DNA of 64,000 bases from Arion vulgaris (Eukaryota > Mollusca > Gastropoda > Stylommatophora > Arionidae): positions 3,370,228 to 3,434,227 of the forward strand of contig CM036765.1 in the NCBI GenBank assembly GCA_020796225.1, read 5' to 3'. A model generated the notes under the pieces. It saw nothing but the letters and a program-made list of their open reading frames with translations, made no database searches and was not told where the DNA came from. The number at the start of each line of letters is the position of its first letter. Position 1 is the stretch's first letter. Below are positions 1-9,467 of the stretch, piece after piece. A program made the translations under genes and the position numbers.

Positions 1-112
1 CGGTGCATGAAGTTATGTCCACTCTGTTTCTGATGTCCTCATTTCGTAGTTTGTCTTTCCTGGTGACTCCCGACTCCCTCCCCTGCCTTCCTCATCATTT
101 CATTTCACACGT

Positions 113-358
113 GGTGATCTTTCTGTGGTGTGTTGCTGTCAGAGACCAAGTTTGGCACTGGTAACAAAGTGTTGGTGATCTTTCTGTGGTGTGTTGCTGT
201 CAAAGACCAAGTTTGGCACTGGTAACAAAGTGTTGGTGATCTTTCTGTGGTGTGTTGCTGTCAGAGACCAAGTTTGGCACTGGTAACAAAGTGTTGGTGA
301 ACTTTCTGTGGTGTGTTGCTGTCAGAGACCAAGTTTGGCCCTGGTAACAAAGTGTCGG
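113..358. repeat. Tandem repeat, 61-bp unit x4
   Basis: Four head-to-tail copies start at 113, 174, 235 and 296 with the core ggtgatctttctgtggtgtg. Copies differ by only a few substitutions. No coding potential is seen. Confidence 0.95.
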
Positions 359-439
359 TAGGAAAATATTTGTTCACCATCTTTGACCTGCTCTAAAAAT
401 AATGACATATAGATATGAAATAATATATCAATAGATCAA

Positions 440-575
440 CTGCCATGCCTGCCAGCGTTGGCGATCATGTCTCTCCATAACTCTCTTTCCTTGGTGCAGT
501 TAACCAGCTCTGACGTCGATCTTTTACCTAACCACAATGTCAGACCATCCAACATCTTCTCTCTCTCTGTCTTGT
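440..575 (-). pseudogene. LINE-G 3'-end fragment
   Basis: The minus strand reads as the end of a non-LTR retrotransposon ORF (…MLDGLTLWLGKRSTSELVN…, then ELWRDMIANAGRHGS and a stop). The same module occurs on the plus strand at 33957-34275 and near 61760-61860. It is a short 5'-truncated relic. The family name is a label used only in this annotation. The stretch from 576 to 720 shows nothing recognisable. Confidence 0.6.
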
Positions 576-724
576 ACAATTATATGTATACTTTTACAAT
601 AATACAATATTTACAAAGTAATCATAAAATAATATATATTTTACTGTAAATATGTAAATGCTATAAAACCTGCATGATGTGTATGTTACCTTAAGATGCA
701 GAATTTGCTTGCGCTCAGCCTCAG

Positions 725-870
725 CCGCCAACAGCGCAGACATTGCTGTTCAACTGCCAACAGCGCAGACATTGCTGTTCAACTGCCAACAGCGCAGACA
801 TTGCTGTTCAACTGCCAACAGCGCAGACATTGCTGTTTAACTGCCAACAGCGCAGACATTGCTGTTTTTG
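725..870. repeat. Tandem repeat, 29-bp unit x5
   Basis: Five copies of a unit with core aacagcgcagacattgctgt. A short open frame across it is only the stop-free repeat. From 871 to 1100 nothing recognisable is seen. Confidence 0.95.
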
Positions 871-1100
871 CGTGAACGCACATTTCGCTCCTGATATTGA
901 AGCTGAAAATATGCAGCTGCAGCCTAAGCGACGCAATGTCTTCTTCAGACCAGCTTCAATTTCTCTTGTCTTGTCGCTGTTGGTAAGCACTTGCCAGAAA
1001 GTTAATGTGTAGTTTTGTGGGGGCTGGGTAAGGGAGAATAAGAGGTAACCATGACATATAAAAGTTGTCCTGCAAGTGAGAATCTGAGAAACCTTCTCTT

Positions 1101-1169
1101 TTAACTCCTTGTGGACCAGGAGAAGTGACGTTTTTACTATGTCGTTTCCCTGGTCCACTAGGGGGTTAA
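1101..1169. mobile_element. Small foldback element bounded by TTAA
   Basis: A 69-bp near-perfect inverted repeat has arms of about 29 bases around a T-rich loop (1131-1136). The left arm begins TTAACTCCTTGTGGACCAGG and the right arm ends CCTGGTCCACTAGGGGGTTAA. TTAA lies at both outer ends, the target used by piggyBac-type transposons. It may be a minimal MITE or a solo pair of transposon ends. Assignment to a superfamily is inference from the TTAA ends alone. Confidence 0.5.
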
Positions 1170-1330
1170 GCAACATCTTATCTACAAGTAAACATATTGT
1201 CATAACTGCATCTTCTTCTTCAAACTTCACCACTACGGAGACATATGTCCGCAACCAGGGCCTTCCAAGCCCGCCTATCCAAGGCCATCTTTTCCATTTC
1301 TCTCTACTCTTTCCATTTTTGTGCATTCTG

Positions 1331-2130
1331 TCTCACTCCTTGCAGGATCTTTCTTCTTCCTTGGGTGGCGAGCTATGTCTCACTCCTTGCTATATCTTTC
1401 TTCTTCCTTGGGTGGCGAGCTATGTCTCACTCCTTGCAGGATCTTTCTTCTTCCTTGGGTGGCGAGCTATGTCTCCCTCCTTGCAGGATCTTTCTTCTTC
1501 CTTGGGTGGCAGGCTATGTCTCACTCCTTGCAGGATCTTTCTTCTTCCTTGGGTGGCGAGCTATGTCTCCCTCCTTGCAGGATCTTTCTTCTTCCTTGGG
1601 TGGTGAGCTATGTCTCCCTCCTTGCAGGATCTTTCTTCTTCCTTGGGTGGCGAGCTATGTCTCACTCCTTGCAGGATCTTTCTTCTTCCTTGGGTGGCGA
1701 GCTATGTCTCACTCCTTGCTATATCTTTCTTCTTCCTTGGGTGGCGAGCTATGTCTCACTCCTTGCAGGATCTTTCTTCTTCCTTGGGTGGCGAGCTATG
1801 TCTCACTCCTTGCAGGATCTTTCTTCTTCCTTGGGTGGCGAGCTATGTCTCACTCCTTGCAGGATCTTTCTTCTTCCTTGGGTGGCGAGCTATGTCTCAC
1901 TCCTTGCAGGATCTTTCTTCTTCCTTGGGTGGCGAGCTATGTCTCACTCCTTGCAGGATCTTTCTTCTTCCTTGGGTGGCGAGCTATGTCTCACTCCTTG
2001 CTATATCTTTCTTCTTCCTTGGGTGGCGAGCTATGTCTCACTCCTTGCTATATCTTTCTTCTTCCTTGGGTGGCGAGCTATGTCTCACTCCTTGCTATAT
2101 CTTTCTTCTTCCTTGGGTGGCGAGCTATGT
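1331..2130. repeat. Tandem repeat, 47-bp unit x~17
   Basis: About 17 copies with core cttcttccttgggtggcgag. Two variants are interspersed, differing at tgcaggatctt versus tgctatatctt. The unit has no stop on the plus strand and its length is not a multiple of 3, so all three frames stay open for 200-300 codons. These are not genes. A short unique stretch, 2131-2261, follows. Confidence 0.95.
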
Positions 2131-2261
2131 TTTCTTGTTTGTTCTCTGTAAATATCTAGTGTTTTTTTCTGGGTGGGAGCTAGCAGACTGTCAACTCCAT
2201 TGCTCAGTATGCATGGCGTAAATGTCTATTTTTACACCAATTGTTACCCGCACAACCACTA

Positions 2262-2580
2262 GGTTACCTACAACTGCATCTTACTTTATTACTATATCCA
2301 TTCTCTTACCTGCCTATCTTCTCACAGGGTTACCTACTAACTGCATCTTACCTTATTACTATATCCATTCTCTTACCTGCGCTATCTTCTCGGGTTACCT
2401 ACTAACTGCATCTTACCTTATTACTATATCCATTCTCTTACCTGCGCTATCTTCTCGGGTTACCTACTAACTGCATCTTACCTATTACTATATATTCTCT
2501 ACCTGCGCTATCTTCTCGGTTACCTACTAACTGCATCTTACCTTATTACTATATCCATTCTCTTACCTGCGCTATCTTCT
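2262..2580. repeat. Tandem repeat, ~65-bp unit x~5
   Basis: Units of ggttacctactaactgcatc followed by a T/C-rich segment, with small deletions between copies. The following stretch, 2581-3010, holds only an imperfect duplication around 2605-2645 (caacggaacacaggt twice) and no recognisable gene. Confidence 0.9.
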
Positions 2581-3013
2581 TCTTCTTTATCTTTCAACTT
2601 CCAACGGAACACAGGTTTCGTAGTCTATCAACGGAACACAGGTCTTCAACAAACCTCTTCTAGCCCTTACCATCTCTCTCTTGATATTCAATTCCTACCA
2701 CGTCTTACCTATCACTTTAATAATAGTCTCCAGCTCTCTTATCCAGGTATTTTTAGACCTTCATCAAATCCTCTTTCAGTGCGGGTTCCAAAACAATGCC
2801 TGTTTTGCAATGCTTCCGGTCGGTCTTCTCAATGTATCTTCTATCCATCGCCAGCGACTCTTCCTTAGCTATTTTCTAACTGAAATCAAGGAGCGTCTGA
2901 CCGAATAGATTAGAGAGCGGCACCCATGTGGGAGACCCATGTTCACTTCACAGTAAGGCCAATAATTTGTTTCTACTAGGGGCATACATAAAAATATCAT
3001 AACCTGCACTAAG

Positions 3014-3380
3014 CAATAATAATAAACGATAATTCCTCTCGTTCCGTTATACGTTAATAGGATCTGCAAGTAATTTCTCCATACCACTCTATCTTGGGCA
3101 ACTAGCTCAATCTCCTTCATGAAACTGAGACCGATATTTCTTGCCTCGCTCATCAAAGTTCGTTTCAGAGTCTCCCTAGGTCGTCCTCTCTTTCTTGAAC
3201 CCTTTGCATCCCACTTCAATGCCTGCTTTGATATTCGTTGATCATTTCTCCTCAAGGTGTGCCCAACATATCTCCACCTTCTCCTTCGTATTACAGTTGT
3301 TACTAGTGGTTGACCAGACATGTCTCTGATTTCATCACTTCTCCTGAATTCCTTCCATTTTATTTTGATTACTAAGCCAA
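3014..3380 (-). pseudogene. LINE-B 3' fragment (reverse-transcriptase ORF C-terminus)
   Basis: The minus strand encodes the C-terminal segment of a non-LTR retrotransposon ORF2: DMSGQPLVTTVIRRRRWRYV, GHTLRRNDQRISKQALKWDA, then a GRPRETLKRTL segment and DRVVWRNYLQ before the stop. This segment lies after the reverse transcriptase domain in RTE/Jockey-like elements. It ends in an (AAT)n tail on the plus strand, the 3' microsatellite tail. It is 5'-truncated and not functional. Copies of the same family lie at 6244, 36123, 36640, 36955 and 59730. Confidence 0.85.
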
Positions 3381-3465
3381 GCGGTCATTTCTCCGTCTCC
3401 ACCTGTCCTACGCCGCCCTAAAAAAGTGATACTACAGGCAGTAACGTCATTTTTTGTTTACAGAC

Positions 3466-3590
3466 TTAGTTCTTTCTCTGAGTTCCTCGTTAGTTCTTTC
3501 TCTGAGTTCCTCGTTAGTTCTTTCTCTGAGTTCCTCGTTAGTTCTTTCTCTGAGTTCCTCGTTAGTTCTTTCTCTGAGTTCCTCGTTCCT
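3466..3590. repeat. Tandem repeat, 24-bp unit x5
   Basis: Five near-identical copies with core ttctttctctgagttcctcg. The unit is a multiple of 3 and stop-free in one frame (SSFSEFLV repeated), but there is no gene context. Confidence 0.95.
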
Positions 3591-3654
3591 AATCTTTATC
3601 TGCGTTATACCTAATATAATTCTATTCTCTTAAATATATTTTATCTGTTATTAT

Positions 3655-3795
3655 ACTCATTGTATTACCTGTATTTTACCTGTTATTATACTCATTGTAT
3701 TACCTGTATTTTACCTGTTATTATACTCATTGTATTACCTGTATTTTACCAGTTATTAAACTCATTGTATTACCTGTATTTTACCTGTTCTACCT
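3655..3795. repeat. Tandem repeat, 35-bp unit x4
   Basis: Four copies of an AT-rich unit with core ctcattgtattacctgtatt. Confidence 0.9.
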
Positions 3796-3902
3796 ATCTA
3801 TATTCTCTTTGTGTCCTGTTTGACATAAGGCTTCCACTAACGATTTCCATTGTTCCTGTTCTGCTGTTTTATAAAATATATTCATAATCTTCTAAATATA
3901 TT

Positions 3903-4030
3903 GGGGACTCTCACCGATGCTACGGAGTTCGTGCACTGCCGCTGAGATCTTCGTGTGTAAGAAAGTGATCGAAGCACACATGGTTACTCCCCGAAGTGCA
4001 CTGACGATGGTTCTATCAATCAATGAATCA
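3903..4030 (+). mobile_element. SINE S1, 3'-body fragment
   Basis: This carries the 3' half of the S1 SINE (ttcgtgc…gctgagatctt…gtgtaagaaagtgat…ggttactc) and ends in a (TCAA)n-like tail. The same module is joined to a tRNA-like head in the longer copies at 51181-51612 and 52960-53575. Confidence 0.65.
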
Positions 4031-4079
4031 CGTCAGGCTATGACGTCAGGCTATGACGTCAGGCTATGACGTCAGGCTA
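4030..4079. repeat. Tandem repeat, 13-bp unit x~4
   Basis: Perfect copies of acgtcaggctatg, abutting a LINE-C fragment on one side and an S1 tail on the other. Confidence 0.95.
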
Positions 4080-4290
4080 GAATAATTCAACTCACTTTCC
4101 ATAGTTCTTCTCCATATTTTCTTTGGACGTCCAGACTTTCTCTTCCCAATCCACTTTCCATGAGACACCTGTCCTACCTCGAATATAAAGTTCTTACATT
4201 CAATTCTTAATGAAACTAGTTGCATGATTGACCTCGCACCCTTCACTCGATGCAACAAAGATATCTCTTGCTTACGTTTCCGTAGCATAA
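4080..4290 (-). pseudogene. LINE-C-like 3' fragment
   Basis: The minus strand reads GKRKSGRPKKIWRRTMESEL near the end of a 74-codon frame. This resembles the K-R-K-x-G-R-P-x-x-T-W-R-R segment at the C-terminus of RTE-like LINE ORFs. It is degenerate and truncated. Confidence 0.55.
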
Positions 4291-4977
4291 TATTTTGTAC
4301 AGGAATAAGTTGTCAACCCCTCTCCAAACCACTAAATTAGAGGACCAGGTTGTCAAATTTTGTATGTCCTCTATCCTTTGATGATTCTGATATGACTGTC
4401 CCTACCAGGAGCAAAGCTTATGTCAGCATAGATTTATTTTACCTGTGCCTGAATGCATGACAAAGGCATCCAAAAACAGTTGATATATACCGAGTTTGAG
4501 GAGGGCAGACGTTCAGTTGGTAGACAATAATAAAACGCGTTAAAGACACTCTTAAAGTATCTCTGAAATGCTTCGTAATAGACACCATGTGCTGAGAATT
4601 CCTGGCGCAAGATCGCCAACTGTGACGCTGTAGCAACACATGAGGTGCTCGCATAGCTGATAATCATCGTACCGTTGAGGCACAGAGAAAATGAGCTGAG
4701 CGAATAAACAGAACACCCACATGTCTAATCTTCATCATGTATGCCCCATCTGGGGTAGAGGATTATGTTTCAGAATATAACTTTGCATTTAACTCCAGCA
4801 CACCAGAGATGAGCAGCAGCACACGTCTGAGGCTGTTGTCATTATCGCCGCTTGCGATGGACGGCAATTATTTTACCTGTGTTATCGGAGGTCACAGTTT
4901 CTTTATAGCAGATATAATCAGGAGCTTTTTAAACTGACACATGAGAGCCTTTGAAGACTTCTAAGCAGTAGTGAGTA
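4291..4977. other. No recognisable feature
   Basis: This is mostly unique sequence. A minus-strand open frame of about 77 codons (4434-4667) has no recognisable domain, no signal peptide and no clear codon pattern, so no gene is called. Confidence 0.5.
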
Positions 4978-5212
4978 CACTATCATCATCATCACCATCA
5001 TTATCATCACCATCATTATCATCACCATCATTATCATCACCATCATCATCACCATCATCATCACCATCATTATCATCACCATCAACATCACCATCATCAT
5101 TATCAGCATCATCATCATCACCATCATTATTATCATCATTACCATCATCATCATCATCATCATTACCATCTTCACCATTTTTCGATCATTATCATCATAA
5201 TCATCATTCTCT
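4978..5212. repeat. Trinucleotide-type microsatellite (ATC/ACC/ATT)
   Basis: An interrupted array of catcat, caccat and cattat triplets about 235 bp long. Open frames of poly-Met/Ser type on both strands are low-complexity artefacts. The next 360 bases (5213-5574) show nothing recognisable. Confidence 0.95.
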
Positions 5213-5574
5213 GTAGGCTCCAACGAGAGAGTAGCACCAAGCAAAGCGTGTATGCAATTGTCTATAGTAAATCTGTACGTTTAGCAAGCGACTGTTTCTG
5301 TAACAAGTTTGCTTATATGCAAGTTTACTACTAGAAAACACCAACTACATTTACTTGCCATCGCACAGAACTGTGTGACTTACTTATTGACTCGTCCTCG
5401 TAGATTTGTATATCTTGACTTTGATTATGTTCGTCGTTCTCTCAATAAGGGAAATAAAACAAGGAGTGTGATGACTAATTGAGTATTACCATTATGTGGT
5501 AGTATTTTTATCAAAACAAACTTTGGTGAGATATTTTTTTTAGAAATACACAGGTTTGTTTTTACTTTTATGAG

Positions 5575-5750
5575 CCTTCATCATCAAGGTGCGTGTCCTT
5601 TATAGGATGTTGCTCTCTTTACAGCGTATTTGAAATTCACTCTGTCTCTAGCCATTTCACTCACTTCGCCCATGGTCATATTCATGATTTCTAGCCATCT
5701 TCTTCTTAGTCTGCCTCTGCGTCCTGGGACCCCGTCCTCCAATATTATTC
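5575..5750 (-). pseudogene. LINE-A 3' fragment
   Basis: Reverse-complement of the module seen on the plus strand at 22990-23170: a run encoding GRRGRPRRRWLQ-like residues, then a DRVNFRCAAKRATSYKGYAP-like C-terminus, ending in a (TGA)n tail that appears here as catcatcaagg. It is degenerate, and its upstream side runs into the 16-bp array at 5751. Confidence 0.8.
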
Positions 5751-5880
5751 ACTCCAGGCCATCGTGACTCCAGGCCATCGTGACTCCAGGCCATCGTGAC
5801 TCCAGGCCATCGTGACTCCAGGCCATCGTGACTCCAGGCCATCGTGACTCCAGGCCATCGTGACTCCAGGCCATCGTGAC
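5751..5880. repeat. Tandem repeat, 16-bp unit x8, seeded in LINE-A
   Basis: Eight almost perfect copies of ctccaggccatcgtga. The reverse complement, tcacgatggcctggag, matches tcccgatggcctggaa, present once in the LINE-A copy at about 22971-22986, so the array amplifies a LINE segment in place. From 5881 to 6060 nothing else is seen. Confidence 0.95.
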
Positions 5881-6064
5881 GTTTGATGGAGCCAAAGTAT
5901 CTAATTTATGAGCCATATTTAATTTTTCTCTCTTTTATTTAGCTATACTTATTGTTATTATATTTTTAAAGACATACTTATTGTTTTATTGTCATTTTTG
6001 AGTCACATTCCTTGGTTTTGTTGTTAAGCCATATCCCTTTGTGCTTGGAGTCATACTCCTTGTC

Positions 6065-6225
6065 TAGAAAAGGATGACCACGGAGAAGATGGATTCAGGA
6101 AGTAACTGATGGTTTGAACATAAAGGCTGCAAAGGCAGGACATATGACCTATAAGAGAGATAAATTATGGAGAACTGTTGTGGTGTCAAAGTTCTCCTCG
6201 GCACAAGCTATTTGATGATGATAGT
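6065..6225 (+). pseudogene. LINE-A2 3' fragment
   Basis: The plus strand encodes KGRPRRRWIQEVTDGLNIKA and then DKLWRTVVVSKFSSAQAI before the stop, and ends with a (TGA)n tail. It matches the minus-strand fragment at 37975-38345. It is a 5'-truncated relic. Confidence 0.75.
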
Positions 6226-6243
6226 GACTCGTTTTATTTTACT

Positions 6244-6965
6244 TTGAGCCATAATAATAATAATAATTCTCTCGTACCGTTATACGTTACATAGGGCCTG
6301 CAAGTAATTTCTCCATACCGCTCTATCCTGCGCAACTCGCTCAATCTCTTCCATGGAACTGAGACCGATATTTGCTGCTTCTCTCAGCAAAGTTTGTTTC
6401 AGGGTCTCCTTAGGTCGACCTCTCCCTCTTGAACCCTTTGCATCCCACTTCAATGCCTGTTTTAATATTCGTTGATAATTTCTCTTCAAGGTGTGTCCAA
6501 CATATCTCCATCTTCTCTTTCTTATAACAGTTGTCACTAGTGGTTGACCAGACATGTCTCTGATTTCATCACTTCTCCTGAATTCGTTCCATTTTATATT
6601 CTTTATTTTTCGCAGACATCTATTTTCAAATGCATTCAACTTGCTTTCTATATCTTTAGTCATTTTCCAACTCTCGCTAGCATATGTTAGATTGATACAA
6701 CATTTGAATTGAAAATTTGTAATTTAGTTTTAATACTATATAACTTGCAGTTCCATATTTTATTTAGACTTTTAATAGCTGATGTTGCTTTGCCAATTCG
6801 TATCATAATTTCTTTTAACATTTCCTGTGCAATCAAAATTGCTACCCAAATAGGTGAACTGATCTGTTATTTTTATCATTTTAGATTCCAGTGTGATATC
6901 TGCATTACTTGCCATAGGTGTCTTCATTATATTTGTTTTTTCATAGCTTATCTGCAGTCCAACTT
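6244..6965 (-). pseudogene. LINE-B, longest copy (RT 3' part to C-terminus)
   Basis: Reading from 6965 downward, the minus strand gives a degenerate reverse-transcriptase 3' region (VGLQISYEKTNIMKTPMASN, then FTYLGSNFD, then ESWKMTKDIESKLNAFENRC). It continues into RKIKNIKWNEFRRSDEIRDM, GQPLVTTVIRKRRWRYVGHT and DRAVWRNYLQ. The tail is (AAT)n at 6249-6263. The F-T-Y-L-G-S box and the Y/S-x-x-W segment are typical of RTE/CR1/Jockey-like ORF2 proteins. Stops and frameshifts upstream of 6663 show it is dead. Confidence 0.85.
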
Positions 6966-6979
6966 TGATGCTATAGATG

Positions 6980-7215
6980 GACTTTGAGCAATACTCCTTG
7001 TTGTTTTTTTTTGAGTCATACTCCTTGTTTTTTTTTTTTGAGTCATACTCCTTGTTTTTTTTGAGTCATACTCCTTGTTTTTTTGAGTCATACTCCTTGG
7101 TTTTTCTTTTAGTCATATTCCTTGTTTTTTATTTTTGTGAGTCCTACTCCTTGTTTTGTTTATTTTTGTGAGTCCTACTCCTTGTTTTGTTTATTTTTGT
7201 GAGTCCTACTCTTGT
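6980..7215. repeat. Degenerate tandem repeat, ~17-26-bp unit
   Basis: About nine copies of gagtcatactccttg separated by T-runs of variable length. The degeneration continues to about 7330. Confidence 0.85.
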
Positions 7216-7374
7216 TTTTTAATTTCTTAAGCTTATTCATTGTTAAAAATATTTGTTTGAGCTATGCTCTTGGTTTTGTTTTAGTCTTACCCATTTGTTA
7301 TCTATACTCATGGTTTCTATTTTATTTAGTCACACTATTGTCTTTTTAAGAGTGTTTGAGAGCTTCCATCTTTT

Positions 7375-7835
7375 CCTTGGCAATATATTGTTGTCAGACA
7401 TGGACCATTGACAAAGTGGCGGAGAAGATCATTAATGCCTTTGAATGCAAATGCTACAGAAGAGTACTTAGAATATCATGGACAGAGAAAAGAACAAACA
7501 CTTCTGTTCTGAAACAGCTTGATATTAAAGAGAGATGACTGTTAAAGAGCATAACATCAAGCACAATTCAATATTTTGAATACTTCAAACAACACGAGTG
7601 CGTAGAAAAGGTACTTCAAACAACACGAGTGCGTAGAAAAGGTACTTTTGGAGGGAATGGTGCCTGGAAGAAGAATGAGAGGAAGACCTAGACGACGATG
7701 TGTGCAAGATGTGATTGACGATCCGTGAATGACTTTTGACTGCTGCTGACCAACTTGCACAGAATAGAGAGTTTTTCAGGACAGCTGTCATGGGGGCCAA
7801 GTTTCGGATGGGACAAGCCACTTGATGATGATGAC
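7375..7835 (+). pseudogene. LINE-A 3' fragment
   Basis: The plus strand encodes QTWTIDKVAEKIINAFECKC, YRRVLRISWTEKRTNTSVLK and QLDIKER, then after stops and frameshifts a VPGRRMRGRPRRRCVQDVID segment. The tail is a short (TGA)n. A 31-bp segment, acttcaaacaacacgagtgc plus its continuation, is duplicated at 7581-7643. It is an inactive relic of the post-RT region of a non-LTR element. Confidence 0.85.
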
Positions 7836-7894
7836 TCATGTTTTAAAAAACCCAGTACTTATAGTGTTATCATTGAATGAAATCGGAACAATCT

Positions 7895-9138
7895 TTATAT
7901 TATTACAACTAACAACGAACACATTGATAAACTATATTCTATATTATATTGTTACAACTAACAACGAACACATTGATAAACTATATTCTATATTATATTG
8001 TTACAACTAACAAGGAACACATTGAGAAACTATCTTCTATGTTATATTGTTACAACTAAACAAGGAACACATTGAGAGACTATCTTCTATGTTATATTGT
8101 TACAACTAACAAGGAATACATTGAGAGACTATCTTCTATGTTATATTGTTACAACTAACAATGAACACATTGAGAAACTATCGTCTATGTTATATTGTTA
8201 CAACTAAACAAGGAACACATTGAGAGACTATCTTCTATGTTATATTGTTACAACTAAACAAGGAACACATTGAGAGACTATCTTCTATGTTATATTGTTA
8301 CAACTAAACAAGGAACACATTGAGAGACTATCTTCTATGTTATATTGTTACAACTAAACAAGGAACACATTGAGTAACTATCTTCTATGTTATATTGTTA
8401 CAACTAAACAAGGAACACATTGAGAGACTATCTTCTATGTTATATTGTTACAACTAACAAGGAACACATTGAGAGACTATCTTCTATGTCATATTGCTAC
8501 AACTAACAAGGAACACATTGAGAAACTATCGTCTATGTTATATTGTTACAACTAAACAAGGAACACATTGAGAGACTATCTTCTATGTTATATTGTTACA
8601 ACTAAACAAGGAACACATTGAGAGACTATCTTCTATGTTATATTGTTACAACTAAACAAGGAACACATTGAGTAACTATCTTCTATGTTATATTGTTACA
8701 ACTAAACAAGGAACACATTGAGTAACTATCTTCTATGTTATATTGTTACAACTAAACAAGGAACACATTGAGAGACTATCTTCTATGTTATATTGTTACA
8801 ACTAAACAAGGAACACATTGAGTAACTATCTTCTATGTTATATTGTTACAACTAAACAAGGAACACATTGAGAAACTATCGTCTATGTTATATTGTTACA
8901 ACTAAACAAGGAACACATTGAGAGACTATCTTCTATGTTATATTGTTACAACTAAACAAGGAACACATTGAGTAACTATCTTCTATGTTATATTGTTACA
9001 ACTAAACAAGGAACACATTGAGAAACTATCGTCTATGTTATATTGTTACAACTAAACAAGGAACACATTGAGTAACTATCTTCTATATTATATTATTACA
9101 ACTAACAAGGAACACATTGAGAAACAATCGTCTATGTT
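7895..9138. repeat. Satellite array, 50-bp unit x~25
   Basis: About 25 copies with core aaacaaggaacacattgaga. Three interspersed sub-variants (gagactatctt, gtaactatctt, gaaactatcgt) recur in order, which suggests duplication of blocks of several units. It ends about 330 bp downstream of the MIP precursor stop codon. The gap 9139-9467 is presumably 3'UTR and flank; no clear AATAAA was found on the minus strand. Confidence 0.95.
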
Positions 9139-9467
9139 ATGCAAATGTCTGTATTGAAATCCTTCTTTGAGAATCTATAAGAGCGTTCTTACCAAACAGA
9201 AGACATTTATCATACATAAACCATTTATAAAACATAAGACATTAGTCAAACAGAAACTGAAAACAAATATATATAACTTATAGACGCTGGATATTCTTTG
9301 GTTTTTGCGGCATTTACTGCCTGATTTTCAAAAACAGTTCCTGTATTTGGTCAGTGAGTCGAAGGCCACCATAATCAACACTAGTCTTAGAATTCTTGTG
9401 TTTTAAAAATAATTATAATGTCAACTATTCATAATACATACACGCATACGTTGCTGTACAGAATCGT

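Noticed and set aside
1245..2221. Three overlapping plus-strand frames of 200-300 codons rich in Leu, Phe and Ser, resembling membrane segments
   Set aside because: All three frames are open because the 47-bp unit lacks stops and its length is not a multiple of three.
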